DNA from: an uncultured Lachnospiraceae bacterium
GTDB lineage: Bacteria; Bacillota; Clostridia; Lachnospirales; Lachnospiraceae
Assembly (NCBI GenBank): GCA_900313435.1
Contig: OMRF01000287.1
Span: 1-5,475 of the forward strand
DNA: 5,475 nucleotides
Reading direction: 5' to 3'
Notes under the pieces: generated by a model
The model's database searches: none
What the model was told of the DNA's origin: nothing
What the model saw: the letters and a program-made list of their open reading frames with translations, nothing else
Part shown: piece by piece, positions 5,135 through 5,475 of the stretch
Position numbering within the stretch: the first letter of the stretch is position 1
Layout of the letters: the number at the start of each line of letters is the position of its first letter
Made by a program: the position numbers and the translations under genes

Positions 5135-5475
5135 ATGGCACAGATACAAGTGAATGACCTGACTTTTTCCTATGAAGGAAGTGCGGATGATGTTTTTAAA
5201 GATGTAACTTTCAGTATTGATACGGACTGGAAGCTGGGTCTTATCGGAAGAAACGGTAAAGGAAAGACAACACTTTTAAACCTTTTTATGGGAAGGTACG
5301 ATCACCGCGGAAGCATTAAGACGGCTGCCTGCTTTGATTATTTTCCTTATACGGTATCCGATCCTGATCTTACAAAAAATGCCGCGGATCTTATAGAGCT
5401 ATGGAAGCCGCAGATTGAGATCTGGCAGGTGCTGATCCAGATGAATGAACTTAAGATGGGTCCGGAATGCTTGTA
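5135..5475 (+). CDS. ABC-F ATPase, Lsa-like ribosome-protection protein, 3' partial
   Basis: The first 113 codons of a gene that runs out of the window. The product is a soluble ATPase without membrane segments so far. Walker A is GRNGKGKTT (38-46, Lys44). The opening QVNDLTFSYEG, SIDTDWKLGLIGRNG (27-41) and ACFDYFPYTV (65-74) strongly resemble the Lsa/CplR-type branch of ABC-F proteins. Members of that branch bind the ribosome and displace lincosamides, pleuromutilins and streptogramin A. The first Walker B, signature and inter-domain linker lie beyond the edge, so spectrum and intactness cannot be judged. The start is supported by GGGGTGAT (5123-5130) close upstream; the ATG at 5121 hits a stop at once. 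The preceding terminator and leader suggest drug-inducible expression. A housekeeping ABC-F role (EttA, Uup) is less likely given the leader and the TDWKLGLIGRNG style. Confidence 0.87.
   Translation, partial: MAQIQVNDLTFSYEGSADDVFKDVTFSIDTDWKLGLIGRNGKGKTTLLNLFMGRYDHRGSIKTAACFDYFPYTVSDPDLTKNAADLIELWKPQIEIWQVLIQMNELKMGPECL

Noticed and set aside
1..5475. CRISPR arrays, tRNA or rRNA genes, insertion-sequence transposases
   Set aside because: No spaced repeat array, no tRNA- or rRNA-like segment and no transposase-like protein was seen.

Overview
The window looks like a piece of chromosome from a Gram-positive anaerobe of the Clostridia, most likely a Lachnospiraceae-type bacterium. The evidence is moderate GC, frequent AUA codons, strong AGGAGG-like ribosome binding sites, a lipoprotein signal, a LysM protein with GDCLW-type repeats, an ABC-2 permease/ATPase pair with a short XRE regulator, and an Lsa-like ABC-F gene. 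The family placement comes from protein style only and was not searched.

Left part (1-1712, + strand): the 3' part of an M15 (VanY/CwlK-like) cell-wall peptidase gene is followed 15 bp later by a lipoprotein with a complete transglutaminase-like Cys-His-Asp triad. The two are probably co-transcribed and act at the cell envelope. The 62 bp between the lipoprotein stop and the convergent gene is almost entirely a GC-rich palindromic repeat (1713-1747) plus an extra half copy (1753-1769).

Middle part (3580-1775, - strand): a three-gene operon encodes an ABC ATPase, an ABC-2-type permease that overlaps it by 8 bp, and a small regulator that fuses an XRE helix-turn-helix to an AbrB/SpoVT swapped-hairpin domain. 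A near-consensus promoter (TTGATA, 17 bp, TACAAT) drives it. A 14-bp palindrome covers the -10 box and is a natural candidate operator. A second copy of the palindromic repeat (3694-3728) lies between this promoter and the divergent one.

Right part (3815-5475, + strand): a secreted protein with a conserved-looking middle region and two near-identical LysM repeats has its own promoter. After it comes about 310 bp of non-coding DNA that reads as a regulatory leader: promoter, small hairpin, Shine-Dalgarno with a four-codon ORF (MKNR), long-range helix, possible antiterminator, strong intrinsic terminator, then the start of an Lsa-like ABC-F ribosome-protection gene that leaves the window. This attenuator is the most interesting system here. 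It looks like antibiotic-sensing transcription attenuation, and its sequence and fold can be tested directly.
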